DNA from: a virus
Virus record (IMG/VR): IMGVR_UViG_3300020418_000031
Coordinates: 1 to 28,613 of that record
Length of the DNA stretch: 28,613 nt
Reading direction: 5' to 3' (one strand)
Below, one piece after another: positions 22,953-28,613 of the stretch. Within the stretch, counting starts at the first letter, position 1. The number at the start of each line of letters is the position of its first letter. The position numbers and the translations under genes were made by a program. Below the pieces are notes generated by a model, which saw only the letters and a program-made list of their open reading frames with translations, was not told the origin of the DNA and did not search any database.

Positions 22953-23521
22953 TGGAATTCCCATTCCGTGTCCCAATCTGCACTTACGAGATTGAAGACT
23001 GGGAAGAGAAGAAAAAATCCATCCAACTACCAGACCTAGCAGATAAACATCTGGATCAGGGTGTGGAAGTTTATACTGACTTTTTTGAATGGGATCATGC
23101 AGGCACATTGCCACCGTATGCTGACCAAGTTTTTAAGGCAGCAGCAATCCCTATAAATAAATTCAAAAAAAGTGGTTGCCTTGGTCGCAATCATCAGATG
23201 GAGATCTCATCAATGTGGTTTGAGTCTCAACTAGATTCTCATAAACACCGAGTGCACAACCATGGCATGTATGGTTGGTCATGCATTCTTTATTATGATT
23301 TCAATGAAAACATACACATGCCAACAACTTTTTACTCACCCTTCCATGACTTCAAGGATGGCAACTTAATGTCGTACGTCCCAAGAGTTAGGGAAGGGTC
23401 GATTGTGTTCTTTCCTGCAGCATTGCACCATGAATCAATTCCGAATAGATCCCCTGTCAAGAGGACGATCATCTCCTTTAACGTTAAAGGACATGTAGAC
23501 AAGACTAAAGCAATTATTTGA
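22949..23521 (+). CDS. Putative 2OG-Fe(II) dioxygenase-like protein
   Basis: 190 residues. The C-terminal half has the double-stranded beta-helix pattern of 2OG-Fe(II) enzymes: H103-N-H105 in RVHNHGMYGWSCILYYDF, a turn region, then GSIVFFPAALHHESIPNRSP with H160/H161 as distal ligand and R172 as the likely 2-oxoglutarate anchor before TIISFNV. The first pair is HxH-like rather than the standard HxD/E, so activity needs testing. Substrate unknown. The stop codon lies in the 5' arm of the tRNA-like structure at 23520. Confidence 0.8.
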   Translation: MMEFPFRVPICTYEIEDWEEKKKSIQLPDLADKHLDQGVEVYTDFFEWDHAGTLPPYADQVFKAAAIPINKFKKSGCLGRNHQMEISSMWFESQLDSHKHRVHNHGMYGWSCILYYDFNENIHMPTTFYSPFHDFKDGNLMSYVPRVREGSIVFFPAALHHESIPNRSPVKRTIISFNVKGHVDKTKAII

Positions 23522-23580
23522 TTCAGTGTATGGTGCATTTAATAGGTTCGATTCCTGTCTGAATCATTGGCGAAAGCCAA
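23520..23580 (+). ncRNA. Truncated tRNA-like RNA structure with adjacent GNRA hairpin
   Basis: GATTCAG (23520-23526) pairs perfectly with CTGAATC (23559-23565) like a 7-bp acceptor stem. The next A could act as discriminator. Inside is a canonical T-arm: ATAGG-TTCGATT-CCTGT (23542-23558), with one G-U pair. TGTA-TGG-TGCA (23527-23537) could be a tiny D-arm. No anticodon arm is present, and the total is about 47 bases instead of 72-76. TTGGC-GAAA-GCCAA (23567-23580) follows directly. The element overlaps the upstream stop codon and precedes the ATG at 23606. It is not a functional translation tRNA; it may be an mRNA processing or stability signal or a tRNA remnant. Confidence 0.5.
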
Positions 23581-23605
23581 GTCCCAACAGAAAAGGAGTT
23601 TACTA

Positions 23606-23818
23606 ATGTCAGTAAAGGATCGTTTTTCAAATCGTATGTCCATTCTAAGGTCAGCGATCAACGGCGAGGTTGAATTGGATAAAGAATACCCAACTTTATT
23701 TCAAGCACTCTGTAGGTTTTATGCCGATAAACGTCGTGTCCAATTCTGGGGTATTGATGTTGAGGAGGATTATGAAATTCTAATCGACAATCTAAATTAT
23801 GATTTAACTTATGGATGA
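23606..23818 (+). CDS. Small conserved protein (70 aa)
   Basis: 70 residues from the ATG at 23606, preferred over the earlier TTG at 23567 because AAAAGGAG lies about 8 bases upstream and because the longer start would run through the GNRA hairpin. Content: SVKDRFSNRMSILRSAINGE, LDKEYPTLFQALCRFYADKR, then an acidic end (GIDVEEDYEILIDNLNYDLT). Helical and mixed-charge; no motif. It overlaps the next gene by 8 bases, so it is coupled to a JmjC/cupin-like dioxygenase. Confidence 0.65.
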   Translation: MSVKDRFSNRMSILRSAINGEVELDKEYPTLFQALCRFYADKRRVQFWGIDVEEDYEILIDNLNYDLTYG

Positions 23819-24308
23819 TCAGAGATACATTTTTTATAGTGACATATTCCCCAAGCATGTTGACGTGCCATGGGAGAGTGTGTTAATGTATGTAAATGCA
23901 ACTCTAAACGACCCTACTGGTCATTGTCATGTAATAAGTGATGGAGGTCCGCCCTCTTATATGTCTAAGTGGAGGAGAGGATATCCCTGTCCTCCTCTTT
24001 TTACTATCGCTAGACGAGAGTTTGAAGCATGGTCAGGACATGAGTGTCAAAACATGGATGTTTATGTTTCTTACTTTGCACCTGCTGACACATTCGGCAG
24101 GCATAAAGATGAAGAAGATGTATTAATCGTAGGAGTCAAAGGAAGGACATCCTATAGATTTGATACCAATGCATGTGAAACATGCTTAGCAGATATAGTC
24201 ACCGTCAATCCTGGCGATGCACTATACATACCTAAGGGGATGTATCATGAAGCATCACCCAAATCTCCTCGAGCAATATTTTCATATAGAGTAGATGCTA
24301 AAACCTGA
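23811..24308 (+). CDS. Cupin/JmjC-like Fe(II)-dependent dioxygenase
   Basis: 165 residues. The metal-binding half is clear: H98-K-D100 in FGRHKDEEDVLIVGVKGRTS, then VNPGDALYIPKGMYHEASP with H146 as the third ligand, and R154 followed by AIFSYRVD. PGDxLYIPxGxxHEA is the signature seen in JmjC/ROXA-type hydroxylases, which act on proteins (for example ribosomal proteins) or RNA. The substrate here is unknown. The N-terminal half (residues 1-90) has no recognised motif. It overlaps both flanking genes. Confidence 0.85.
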   Translation: MDDQRYIFYSDIFPKHVDVPWESVLMYVNATLNDPTGHCHVISDGGPPSYMSKWRRGYPCPPLFTIARREFEAWSGHECQNMDVYVSYFAPADTFGRHKDEEDVLIVGVKGRTSYRFDTNACETCLADIVTVNPGDALYIPKGMYHEASPKSPRAIFSYRVDAKT

Positions 24309-24906
24309 GATCACAACCTATAAAGATAAGATATGTGAAAAGCATAATGATTTTATCTGGGGCGACTTTGTATCTGATGAGTCAGTCACAGAAGTTGTAA
24401 ACTTCTACAGGCACCAACAGTTTCTACCTTTCATTGAAGGTCAAGTGCAATTAAGTGGGGAGTCACATACCAATAAAGAATTTAAAGATTCTCGTGACCT
24501 GCATGTACCATTCCAAGCAGCAGTCATGCATTGTGAAAAGTATCTCGTTGAATTGCAGAGGATACTAGAGTTATACATGGATAGGTTTCCTTTCTGTGAG
24601 TTATCTGATTTCCGTATCGTCGAGCCACTTTCTATACAATGGTATCCTAAGGGTGGTGGTTTTAAACTTTGGCATACAGAGAGATCAAACTGCCTACCAA
24701 GCAATGTGTATAGACACCTTGTCTTTATGACATACCTAAACGATGTCCCTGATGGTGGCACCGAGTGGTTTCATCAAGATAAGTATGTGCCTGCACAAAA
24801 AGGATACACAGTCATCTGGCCATCAGATTGGACACACTTTCATAGAGGAAGAGTATCCGAGACGAAGGAGAAGATGATAATAACAGGATGGTTTTCATTT
24901 CAATAG
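24295..24906 (+). CDS. 2OG-Fe(II) dioxygenase, prolyl-4-hydroxylase-like
   Basis: 203 residues. The core is P4H-type: WHTERS (H127-x-E129), HLVFMTYLNDVPDGGTEWFH, PSDWTHFHRGRVS with H181/H183 as distal ligand, and K193 before MIITGWFSF as the likely 2-oxoglutarate anchor. HxE instead of HxD is tolerated in the family. It shares YLNDVxxGGxT with the dioxygenase at 6108, so the two are probably homologous. Third dioxygenase-like gene in this operon; overlaps the previous by 14 bases. Substrate unknown. Confidence 0.9.
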   Translation: MLKPEITTYKDKICEKHNDFIWGDFVSDESVTEVVNFYRHQQFLPFIEGQVQLSGESHTNKEFKDSRDLHVPFQAAVMHCEKYLVELQRILELYMDRFPFCELSDFRIVEPLSIQWYPKGGGFKLWHTERSNCLPSNVYRHLVFMTYLNDVPDGGTEWFHQDKYVPAQKGYTVIWPSDWTHFHRGRVSETKEKMIITGWFSFQ

Positions 24907-24910
24907 TCCA

Positions 24911-25159
24911 ATGATCGGCAAAGAAACACCTGCTATCAAGTATGATAGAGCATTAACATTATTTCAAGAGTCAGTCTTGAAACCTGACCATAAACTAAGA
25001 GCATGTGCACACAACCAAGGATGCTTTGATGAGTTGATGGAAATCAGAGAGCACGTCTTAGAATATCTCAAGACATTGAGAGAAGTAACACATCATACTA
25101 ACCCAGATGAGAGCGATCAAATAGAGACAGAAAAATTAATTGAAATCAAAAATGTATAA
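24911..25159 (+). CDS. Small helical conserved protein (82 aa)
   Basis: 82 residues: AIKYDRALTLFQESVLKPDH, CAHNQGCFDELMEIREHVLE, then an acidic tail. The two cysteines (C32, C38) are close together. Helical, soluble, no recognised motif. It overlaps the next small membrane-protein gene by 8 bases. Confidence 0.6.
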   Translation: MIGKETPAIKYDRALTLFQESVLKPDHKLRACAHNQGCFDELMEIREHVLEYLKTLREVTHHTNPDESDQIETEKLIEIKNV

Positions 25160-25268
25160 ATCAGCATTTGCATTGATTGTGACACTTATATTACTGTCCA
25201 TGGCGATATACGAAAGTGGTATCATCAATGGTAGAATAATTATAGATTCATATACACCACTACAATGA
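25152..25268 (+). CDS. Tiny membrane or exported protein (38 aa)
   Basis: 38 residues: MYKSAFALIVTLILLSMAIY followed by ESGIINGRIIIDSYTPLQ. One basic residue then a hydrophobic span of about 16 residues, as in a signal anchor. It overlaps both neighbours by a few bases. Too short for family assignment; plausible because the overlaps fit the operon style. Confidence 0.5.
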   Translation: MYKSAFALIVTLILLSMAIYESGIINGRIIIDSYTPLQ

Positions 25269-25531
25269 CAAAAACAGAAATCATTCTAGAGCGTTATCCA
25301 TATCGCTTTGTCCAGAAAGGTTTGCTAGAAAACAATGGTGCACCTGACTTCAGAATACAGAAGTTTCATGACATACAGGAGAGATACTACGACATGTATT
25401 ATCTTGACAGTCAAGCACAACTTGATTGTTGTATAGAAGATCCTGAGTATGTCAAGTGGTTAGATCCAGACCCAGAGGTTGCAGCATATCCAAACAAAAG
25501 TGATACAGTTTCGTATCAACCTGCCATGTAA
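25265..25531 (+). CDS. Conserved cyanophage protein (88 aa)
   Basis: 88 residues: TKTEIILERYPYRFVQKGLL, an aromatic stretch (RYYDMYYLDSQAQLDCCIED) and an acidic/proline tail (DPDPEVAAYP). Tyr-rich with a CC pair. No motif recognised. Last gene of the operon before the terminator at 25562. Confidence 0.65.
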   Translation: MTKTEIILERYPYRFVQKGLLENNGAPDFRIQKFHDIQERYYDMYYLDSQAQLDCCIEDPEYVKWLDPDPEVAAYPNKSDTVSYQPAM

Positions 25532-25553
25532 TGTTAGGAAACCCTGACATAAG

Positions 25554-25561
25554 TATAAATA
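25554..25561 (+). promoter_or_regulatory. Consensus late promoter abutting a terminator
   Basis: Exact TATAAATA at 25554-25561. The late start site is expected at about 25567, the last base of the left arm of the terminator hairpin (25562-25567), so late transcripts would begin inside the hairpin and could not fold it. Confidence 0.6.
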
Positions 25562-25586
25562 CCTGCTCTAATCAGCAGGTTTTTTA
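25562..25586 (+). terminator. Rho-independent terminator before the hli operon
   Basis: Stem CCTGCT (25562-25567) / AGCAGG (25574-25579), loop CTAATC, followed by a run of T (25580-25585) and further T-rich sequence. Confidence 0.9.
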
Positions 25587-25644
25587 TTTTTGTAGTGATA
25601 GCAACAGTTTTCAGAGAATGTCAGGAATTTTATATAAAAGGGGG

Positions 25645-25674
25645 TTGACAAAAACTTAATCTTTTATATATAAT
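25645..25674 (+). promoter_or_regulatory. Host sigma70-type promoter of the hli operon
   Basis: TTGACA (25645-25650) and TATAAT (25669-25674) with an 18-base spacer, both hexamers perfect. Expected start about 25681, 22 bases before the ATG at 25703. It should be read by the host polymerase early in infection. Confidence 0.85.
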
Positions 25675-25702
25675 TATGTAACAATACTTCATACAACGAA
25701 AC

Positions 25703-25900
25703 ATGACCGTAACAACTGAGTCAGGTGGAAGACAAAACGCTTTCCCAACCGAGACACGTCCTTACATTGATGAGACAGTAGCATACGAAGGTTACCCACA
25801 GAATGCAGAAAAAGTTAACGGTCGTTGGGCAATGATCGGTTTCGTAGCATTACTAGGTGCATACATTACTACTGGTCAGATCATACCAGGTATCTTTTAA
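25703..25900 (+). CDS. hli: High-light inducible protein (longest of the four)
   Basis: 65 residues. The N-terminal 30 are soluble; residues 36-65 form the chlorophyll-binding single helix: E36-x-x-N39-G-R41-W-A-M (EKVNGRWAMIGF), then LLGAYITTGQIIPGIF. Hli proteins bind chlorophyll and carotenoid and protect photosystem II under stress. First gene after the sigma70 promoter. Its C-terminal TGQIIPGIF recurs in the hli gene two downstream, indicating duplication. Confidence 0.95.
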   Translation: MTVTTESGGRQNAFPTETRPYIDETVAYEGYPQNAEKVNGRWAMIGFVALLGAYITTGQIIPGIF

Positions 25901-26025
25901 TGGACTTTAGTCACAAGTATTGGAGATACGCAGAATTAGTTAATGGCAGACTTGCCATGCTAGGACTTATCATCGCTACTATAAACTACGGTTTCTTTGG
26001 TAGCATATTTCCACCAATTTTCTAA
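25900..26025 (+). CDS. hli: High-light inducible protein, divergent (41 aa)
   Basis: 41 residues: DFSHKYWRYAELVNGRLAML with E12..N15-G-R17 intact, then GLIIATINYGFFGSIFPPIF. The C-terminal half lacks the TGQIIPG ending of its neighbours, so it belongs to another hli subtype. The ATG shares one base with the preceding stop (TAATG). Confidence 0.9.
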   Translation: MDFSHKYWRYAELVNGRLAMLGLIIATINYGFFGSIFPPIF

Positions 26026-26069
26026 TGAAAATTAATTCACAATTCACAATCAACAAAGAGGAAAAACTC

Positions 26070-26177
26070 ATGACACCAGAAGCAGAAAGATTTAATGGAT
26101 GGGCAGCAATGCTAGGTTTTGTAGCAGCAGTTGGTGCTTACACATTCACAGGACAAATCATTCCAGGTATCTTCTAA
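26070..26177 (+). CDS. hli: High-light inducible protein lacking the motif Arg (35 aa)
   Basis: 35 residues from the ATG at 26070, which has AAAGAGG 8 bases upstream; an in-frame ATG at 26025 would give 50 residues. The motif reads E6-R-F-N9-G-W11-A-A-M, so the Arg that normally pairs with the Glu is replaced by Trp. The helix continues GFVAAVGAYTFTGQIIPGIF. I recall NGWAAM-type Hli proteins from Prochlorococcus and its phages. Confidence 0.85.
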   Translation: MTPEAERFNGWAAMLGFVAAVGAYTFTGQIIPGIF

Positions 26178-26299
26178 TGACAGATATCGAATCAAAGAAA
26201 GTTGCTGAGAAACTTAACGGTAGACTAGCAATGCTAGGCATCATAGCAGGACTAGGTGCTTACTTAACTACAGGACAAATCATTCCTGGTTTTGTATAA
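26177..26299 (+). CDS. hli: High-light inducible protein (40 aa)
   Basis: 40 residues: TDIESKKVAEKLNGRLAMLG with E11..N14-G-R16 intact, then IIAGLGAYLTTGQIIPGFV. Shares the TGQIIPG ending with the first and third hli. The start overlaps the preceding stop by one base. Confidence 0.92.
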   Translation: MTDIESKKVAEKLNGRLAMLGIIAGLGAYLTTGQIIPGFV

Positions 26300-26452
26300 G
26301 TGGAGATCACTCCCTTCCAAGCAATACTATGGTGCTTCTATCCACTAGGAGCACTTGTTTTACTTGAGTTATTCCTTCGTGCCACCAATGGGGATGACGA
26401 TGACAACGATCAAGGTGGTGGTATAATGCAACCTGTTTACGGAGCAGTCTAA
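26300..26452 (+). CDS. Small membrane protein with acidic tail, GTG start (50 aa)
   Basis: 50 residues starting at the GTG immediately after the last hli stop: EITPFQAILWCFYPLGALVL, LELFLRATNG, then DDDDNDQGGG and a short tail. One hydrophobic span of about 20 residues, then an Asp-rich loop. I recall similar PFQAILWCFYP proteins beside hli and psbA genes in cyanophages; function unknown, possibly a thylakoid-membrane partner. Confidence 0.75.
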   Translation: MEITPFQAILWCFYPLGALVLLELFLRATNGDDDDNDQGGGIMQPVYGAV

Positions 26453-26589
26453 TGTCTGACGCAATGTCACAATCTTATCACGACGTCATGGAAGTATACA
26501 GACGTCCTATGTCAATCAGATTCATCCCTAGAATTGCGGGATGGGGATCTACTATTATCTTTGCGGTTGGCTTATACCAAGTTGCATGA
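26452..26589 (+). CDS. Small membrane protein (45 aa)
   Basis: 45 residues: SDAMSQSYHDVMEVYRRPMS, IRFIPRIAGWGSTIIFAVGL, YQVA. A polar head with RR, then one hydrophobic span. The ATG overlaps the previous stop. Its place between hli and peroxiredoxin genes suggests a thylakoid or stress role, by context only. Confidence 0.65.
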   Translation: MSDAMSQSYHDVMEVYRRPMSIRFIPRIAGWGSTIIFAVGLYQVA

Positions 26590-26595
26590 TATAAT
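26567..26595 (+). promoter_or_regulatory. Sigma70-type promoter before the peroxiredoxin gene
   Basis: Perfect TATAAT (26590-26595) with TTGGCT (26567-26572, 4 of 6) 17 bases upstream. Expected start about 26602; ATG at 26623. Confidence 0.6.
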
Positions 26596-26622
26596 ACATA
26601 ACTGTAAGAGACAAAATTAATT

Positions 26623-27144
26623 ATGGAGATCCCAAGTGTGGATTTTGTCTTTGTCAGACAGAAAGATTGTCATGACAAAGCATTTGGATATGATACAGTT
26701 AACTCAAAAGAATTACTAGGCACAGGCAAGCATGTATTGTTTGCTTTACCAGGTGCCTTCACTCCTACATGCACCCAATTTCAATTACCCTCCTTCGAGT
26801 CATCTTATAATAACTTTAAGGAAGAAGGTTACGAGGTTTGGTGTATTTCTGTGAACGATGGTTTCGTTATGAATGCATGGCAGAAGGAGTTAGGAATAGA
26901 AAAAGTGAAATTGATTCCAGATGGTAACGCTATGTTTACTGGTCTAATGAATCAACTGGTTACCAAGACACCTAATGGTTTTGGACTTCGCTCTTGGAGA
27001 TACGCATGTATCATAGAAGAGGGAGTAATTACAAAGATGTTTGAAGAACCAGGTAAAGTTGATGATGCAGAGGAAGATCCTTACGAGGTTTCCTATCCAG
27101 AAAACATTATCAACTGGATTAGAAATGGAGAAGAATACACCTAA
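26623..27144 (+). CDS. Peroxiredoxin (AhpC/TSA, Prx5-like)
   Basis: 173 residues. PGAFTPTC (43-50) holds the peroxidatic cysteine C50 in the Prx5-type PGAFTPxC signature. The later EVWCISVNDGFVMNAWQKEL and PDGNAMFTGLMNQLV segments match the thioredoxin-like fold of this group, which reduces H2O2 and organic peroxides with thiols. There is no fused glutaredoxin domain. Encoded beside hli and psbA, it probably limits peroxide damage around photosystem II during infection. It may not be present in all cyanophages. Confidence 0.92.
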   Translation: MEIPSVDFVFVRQKDCHDKAFGYDTVNSKELLGTGKHVLFALPGAFTPTCTQFQLPSFESSYNNFKEEGYEVWCISVNDGFVMNAWQKELGIEKVKLIPDGNAMFTGLMNQLVTKTPNGFGLRSWRYACIIEEGVITKMFEEPGKVDDAEEDPYEVSYPENIINWIRNGEEYT

Positions 27145-27313
27145 GAAATTCAGATTGGAAGTCTTTGATGGTGAGTCTTGGTTAACCCTATCTCACTATA
27201 GAGGACTGTCAAAAGTCAAGGTAAACTTTCTATACTACCTAAGTCAACTAATGGCTGCTAAGATGGGTAAGGATATAGAATACACAGTAAGAATTATCGA
27301 AGATGAATCCTAA
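27125..27313 (+). CDS. Small conserved protein (62 aa)
   Basis: 62 residues from the ATG at 27125, overlapping the peroxiredoxin gene by 20 bases. Content: FRLEVFDGESWLTLSHYRGL, SKVKVNFLYYLSQLMAAKMG, then YTVRIIEDES. Mixed alpha/beta pattern, no motif. Function unknown; it overlaps the next gene by 11 bases. Confidence 0.65.
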   Translation: MEKNTPKKFRLEVFDGESWLTLSHYRGLSKVKVNFLYYLSQLMAAKMGKDIEYTVRIIEDES

Positions 27314-27587
27314 AGTAGATTTCTCAAGTGACTGGCGATTTAATGATGGTCAAATGCATGCTCGCCAGTTTTGTTTAAACGCATTTATACAGCATCGTAT
27401 CAACCTGACCAGAGATGTGTATGAATTTTGTGCCTATTATATTGAGGAAGGACTCTTCCAAAGACACCTCGATGATATGAGAGAGGGCAAAGCATTTCGT
27501 GAGAAAGAAATTCACGATGAGATTATTTTGTGTTGGCAGAAATATGGAGAAAGATTTTTAGGTTTCAAAGACCCCTTGACAGAATGA
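27303..27587 (+). CDS. Conserved cyanophage protein (94 aa)
   Basis: 94 residues: VDFSSDWRFNDGQMHARQFC, INLTRDVYEFCAYYIEEGLF, FREKEIHDEIILCWQKYGER. Helical, with scattered His and Cys but no clear metal site. It ends just before the psbA promoter, whose -35 overlaps its last codons. Function unknown. Confidence 0.7.
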   Translation: MNPKVDFSSDWRFNDGQMHARQFCLNAFIQHRINLTRDVYEFCAYYIEEGLFQRHLDDMREGKAFREKEIHDEIILCWQKYGERFLGFKDPLTE

Positions 27588-27605
27588 TGCAAAAGCCTAT
27601 ATACT
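27576..27605 (+). promoter_or_regulatory. Host sigma70-type promoter of psbA
   Basis: TTGACA (27576-27581, perfect) and TATACT (27600-27605, 5 of 6) with an 18-base spacer. Transcription should start about 27612, giving a leader of roughly 200 bases before the psbA ATG. Confidence 0.75.
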
Positions 27606-27611
27606 AAGGAA

Positions 27612-27813
27612 GTTGTTTTAATTTCAACACACTGTAAAGATTTCTTTACACTTGCAGAAGGACCCGAAAGATCGTCACCCTGTTGCACAACTGCTCTTAA
27701 ACCGAGACCTATAGGCAGAATAATACTTCGTCTCTAATATCCAGAAGGGAAGGGATTTCTGGAAATATAGTATCACTTCTAACCCTTGAAGTCCTACTAA
27801 AAACGTCTTACTA
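27612..27813 (+). promoter_or_regulatory. Long structured psbA leader
   Basis: About 200 bases without a supported gene. Visible hairpins: GTTG/CAAC near the expected 5' end, TGTAAAG-ATTT-CTTTACA (27633-27650, perfect 7 bp) and TCCAGAA/TTCTGGA (27740-27763) enclosing the purine loop GGGAAGGGAT. The ATG at 27814 has no strong ribosome-binding site, so the leader may control translation or mRNA stability. Confidence 0.5.
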
Positions 27814-28613
27814 ATGACAACTCTTTCAACTCAAACCCGCAGCAGAGGTCTCCTAGCAGGATGGCCAGAGTTTTGCGAGTGGGTAACATCAACAAACAAC
27901 AGATTATATGTTGGTTGGTTTGGTGTTTTAATGATTCCATGTTTGCTCGCAGCAGCAGCATGTTTCATCGTTGCTTTCATAGCAGCACCTCCTGTCGATA
28001 TCGACGGTATCCGCGAACCTGTAGCAGGATCTTTCTTATATGGAAACAATATCATCTCAGGAGCAGTCGTGCCCTCTAGCAACGCTATTGGATTGCACTT
28101 CTATCCAATCTGGGAAGCAGCAACAGTTGACGAATGGCTCTACAACGGAGGACCATACCAACTCGTTATCTTCCACTTCCTTATCGGTATCTCAGCTTAC
28201 ATGGGACGTCAATGGGAACTTAGTTATAGATTAGGAATGCGTCCATGGATCTGTGTAGCATACTCTGCACCAGTTTCAGCAGCATTCGCAGTATTCTTAG
28301 TGTATCCTTTCGGTCAGGGATCTTTCTCAGACGGAATGCCTCTAGGAATTTCAGGTACATTCAACTTTATGTTTGTGTTCCAAGCAGAGCACAACATTCT
28401 AATGCATCCTTTCCACATGGCAGGAGTAGCAGGAATGTTTGGTGGTAGTCTCTTCAGTGCAATGCACGGTTCTCTAGTTACATCTTCTCTAATCAGAGAG
28501 ACAACTGAAGACGAGAGTCAAAACTACGGATATAAATTTGGACAAGAAGAAGAAACATACAACATAGTAGCAGCACACGGTTACTTTGGTCGTCTTATCT
28601 TCCAGTATGCTTC
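27814..28613 (+). CDS. psbA: Photosystem II D1 protein, 5' part (runs off the window)
   Basis: 266 codons are visible of about 360. D1 binds the redox cofactors of photosystem II and turns over quickly in light; phage copies keep photosynthesis going when host synthesis fails. The sequence is unmistakable: [100 protein letters not shown]. Residue 133 (position 130 in usual numbering) is Gln (MGRQWE), as in D1:1-type proteins, not Glu. Segments such as [13 protein letters not shown] and SAYMGRQWE are as I recall them from Prochlorococcus PsbA. No intron is seen in the visible part. Confidence 0.98.
   Translation, partial: MTTLSTQTRSRGLLAGWPEFCEWVTSTNNRLYVGWFGVLMIPCLLAAAACFIVAFIAAPPVDIDGIREPVAGSFLYGNNIISGAVVPSSNAIGLHFYPIWEAATVDEWLYNGGPYQLVIFHFLIGISAYMGRQWELSYRLGMRPWICVAYSAPVSAAFAVFLVYPFGQGSFSDGMPLGISGTFNFMFVFQAEHNILMHPFHMAGVAGMFGGSLFSAMHGSLVTSSLIRETTEDESQNYGYKFGQEEETYNIVAAHGYFGRLIFQYA

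Noticed and set aside
23494-23566. A complete tRNA gene ending at the T-arm
   Set aside because: The only segment complementary to the 3' acceptor arm is at 23520, leaving no room for an anticodon arm. It was kept only as a tRNA-like structure.
1-28613. CRISPR arrays, insertion sequences, integrase or attachment sites
   Set aside because: No regularly spaced direct repeats, transposase-like ORFs or integrase motifs were seen; the layout is that of a lytic phage.

Overview
The window is 28.6 kb of a T4-like cyanophage (marine cyanomyovirus) genome, very probably one that infects Prochlorococcus. The evidence is a T4-type replication set (gp43 polymerase, UvsX, gp41 helicase, gp61 primase, NrdA/NrdB), T4 late-promoter octamers (TATAAATA and variants) in front of many genes, and cyanophage host-derived genes (hsp20, mazG, talC, hli, psbA). 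The partial D1 protein carries Prochlorococcus-type segments ([20 protein letters not shown]). The DNA is AT-rich and densely packed; most genes overlap by 1-14 bases or sit a few bases apart.

Layout. 1-1265 (minus strand): three exported, Thr/Ser/Gly-rich proteins behind a late promoter, the first cut by the window edge. 1435-2584 (plus strand from here on): hsp20, then two small proteins that look like paralogues. 2577-8724: replication and recombination block gp43 - uvsX - 2OG-Fe(II) oxygenase - gp41 - MazG with an unusual N-terminal extension. 8757-14253: a tiny membrane protein, a possible PD-(D/E)XK protein, a ligase-like nucleotidyltransferase next to an HxGH-type nucleotidyltransferase, lysine-rich probable capsid/core proteins and an Ig-like virion protein. 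14285-19881: three small conserved proteins, gp61 primase and class I ribonucleotide reductase.

19844-21325 holds small cysteine-containing, membrane and DUF4278-like proteins, with repeated intergenic elements around two of them. 21352-22442 holds a terminator, a structured leader, talC and a short co-gene. 22443-25531 starts with a nuclease-like gene, then a sigma70 promoter, three iron/2OG-dioxygenase-like proteins and several small genes; a truncated tRNA-like RNA structure lies between the first two dioxygenases. 25554-28613 is the photosynthesis/stress block: terminator with embedded late promoter, sigma70 promoter, four tandem hli genes, two small membrane proteins, a peroxiredoxin, two small genes, and psbA running off the end.

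How the genes work together: replication and nucleotide-supply genes (polymerase, helicase, primase, RNR, MazG) make phage DNA; TalC directs host carbon toward the pentose phosphate pathway, which feeds dNTP synthesis; D1, Hli proteins and peroxiredoxin keep photosystem II running and limit photo-oxidative damage during infection. Host-sigma promoters (TTGACA / TATAAT-like) precede the early and photosynthesis operons, while TATAAATA-like sites precede virion-type genes and several accessory genes. The least explained parts are the RNA-level structures (23520-23580, 21453-21512, 20358-20375), the small-ORF modules at 20283-20822 and the nucleotidyltransferase pair at 9725-11979.
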